From: JANNFX01 sp040080075
GTDB taxonomy: Bacteria > Pseudomonadota > Alphaproteobacteria > Rhizobiales > Hyphomicrobiaceae
NCBI GenBank assembly: GCA_040080075.1
Contig: JBEBJD010000243.1
Location: 1 to 13,080, forward strand
Direction: 5' to 3'
Length of the DNA: 13,080 nt
Shown here: positions 12,439 through 13,080 of the stretch, in pieces
Position numbering within the stretch: the first letter of the stretch is position 1
Layout of the letters: each line of letters starts with the position of its first letter
Notes under the pieces: generated by a model
The model's input: only the letters and a program-made list of their open reading frames with translations
The model's database searches: none
What the model was told of the DNA's origin: nothing
Translations under genes and position numbers: made by a program

Positions 12439-12463
12439 GGAACTCAAGTTGCTGTCGAGCGTT
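12439..12463 (+). promoter_or_regulatory. EcfG promoter of the 171-residue DUF883-like gene
   Basis: GGAAC (12439-12443), 16 bases, CGTT (12460-12463): exact match, 97 bases before the ATG at 12561. Its -35 is 27 bases from the opposing -35 at 12407-12411. Confidence 0.87.
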
Positions 12464-12560
12464 GTCTGGTCAGCGCCCCATTCGACAGAGTTTCCCTCAT
12501 CCAATGCGCAAGCTCGCTTGATGAAAACGTTTGAACATTTCGTAGAAAGGTGGGACTTCG

Positions 12561-13076
12561 ATGTCTTCAACCAATTCGCCGCTGATCACACCTTTGCGGG
12601 TCAGGGACTCCTCTGCTGACGCAATGGCCATCGATCACCGCCGCATGGCAGAACTACGCAAAGAAATGGAAGGATTGACGCGATCTATTTCCGAAGTCAC
12701 TTCAAAGCGCGTTACTCAGATAGAGCAACTGTCCTCGGCAGGGGTAGCCAGCCTGCACGGCACCATTGCGACGCAGCCGTGGGCAGCACTCGGCGTTGCG
12801 GTCGTAGCGGGTGCCCTGCTTGCGGCGGCAATCGTCCCCCGCCGGTCACGTGAGTTCCGGTACAATGATCCGGCTGCCTATAACTCTGGTGACATTGCAG
12901 CTACCGTTCGCAAGGCTGTATCGCGGAGTGTCGATACCCAGCCATTCACGTCGCGCTTTGAAAGAATGGTCGACTCGATCAGCAACCTTGATGCGTCGGC
13001 CGTAACCTCGTCACCGGCTTTTGGCACTGCGAAAACTTGGATGCAGGCACTCATCAGCGGTTTTCGCAAGACTTGA
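12561..13076 (+). CDS. DUF883-like membrane protein with an added C-terminal region
   Basis: 171 residues, ATG 12561 with AAAGGTGGGA about 5-10 bases upstream; an ATG at residue 22 (MAIDHRR) is a less likely start. Residues 22-66 are a charged helix (HRRMAELRKEMEGLTRSISE, VTSKRVTQIEQLSS). Then TQPWAALGVAVVAGALLAAA (71-90) and the basic stop VPRRSR match the xxPWxAlGiAaxxG helix of DUF883 proteins, although the family normally ends here. The extra 75 residues (about 97-171) are soluble and contain two helical stretches (IAATVRKAVSRSVD, SRFERMVDSISNLD) and a terminal TWMQALISGFRKT that could be amphipathic. Its function is unknown. Read divergently from the DUF883 unit, with its own exact EcfG promoter, it probably acts in the same process. 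Confidence 0.75.
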   Translation: MSSTNSPLITPLRVRDSSADAMAIDHRRMAELRKEMEGLTRSISEVTSKRVTQIEQLSSAGVASLHGTIATQPWAALGVAVVAGALLAAAIVPRRSREFRYNDPAAYNSGDIAATVRKAVSRSVDTQPFTSRFERMVDSISNLDASAVTSSPAFGTAKTWMQALISGFRKT

Positions 13077-13080
13077 CGCT

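Overview
The window looks like a general stress response (GSR) island of an alphaproteobacterium, most likely of the order Hyphomicrobiales (Rhizobiales). The basis is the phyR / nepR-ecfG core at 7087-8941, which is specific to Alphaproteobacteria, an HWE-type histidine kinase with a CHASE3 sensor, and several small envelope and stress families common in that order (CsbD, DUF1328, DUF3309, DUF883, PRC-barrel). Genus cannot be decided from the sequence.

Layout. 1-160: 3' end of a secreted-type protein. 351-740: small exported two-cysteine protein. 1177-1362 (-) and 1551-1682 (+): two tiny one-helix membrane proteins, the second tentative. 1695-3605 (+): AI-2E/PerM-family permease with an extra C-terminal domain. 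3727-3942 (-): CsbD-like protein. 4267-4461 (-): 64-residue membrane protein. 4808-6217 (+): CHASE3-HWE kinase. 6267-6535 (-): DUF3309 protein preceded by a 25-residue membrane microprotein. 6723-6902 (+): DUF1328 protein. 7087-7925 (-): nepR-ecfG operon. 8126-8941 (+): phyR. 9031-9489 (-): periplasmic PRC-barrel protein. 9702-11216 (+): membrane protein with a degenerate GTPase domain. 11298-12338 (-): three-gene operon (DUF883, DUF883, holin-X-like). 12561-13076 (+): DUF883-like membrane protein.

How it works together. In the established pathway HWE kinases phosphorylate PhyR, phospho-PhyR captures the anti-sigma factor NepR through its sigma-like domain, and freed EcfG transcribes promoters of the form GGAAC-N16/17-CGTT. 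I find nine exact GGAAC-N16-CGTT sites, each upstream of a gene start and correctly oriented: phyR, csbD, the 64-residue protein, the microprotein-DUF3309 pair, DUF1328, PRC-barrel, the GTPase-like protein, the DUF883 operon and the 171-residue DUF883-like protein. nepR-ecfG has a one-mismatch version, and looser versions lie before 351, 1362 and 1551/1695. Roughly 0.1 exact site is expected by chance in 13 kb on two strands at one spacing, so most of the window appears to be one EcfG regulon packed around its own regulators. Many sites form divergent pairs, and the phyR/nepR pair has its -35 boxes only 7 bases apart.

The strongest leads for something undescribed are the EcfG-driven proteins of unknown function (25-residue microprotein, 64-residue membrane protein, degenerate membrane GTPase, 171-residue DUF883-like protein) and the C-terminal domain on the AI-2E permease. 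No tRNA, rRNA, CRISPR array, insertion sequence or phage gene was seen.
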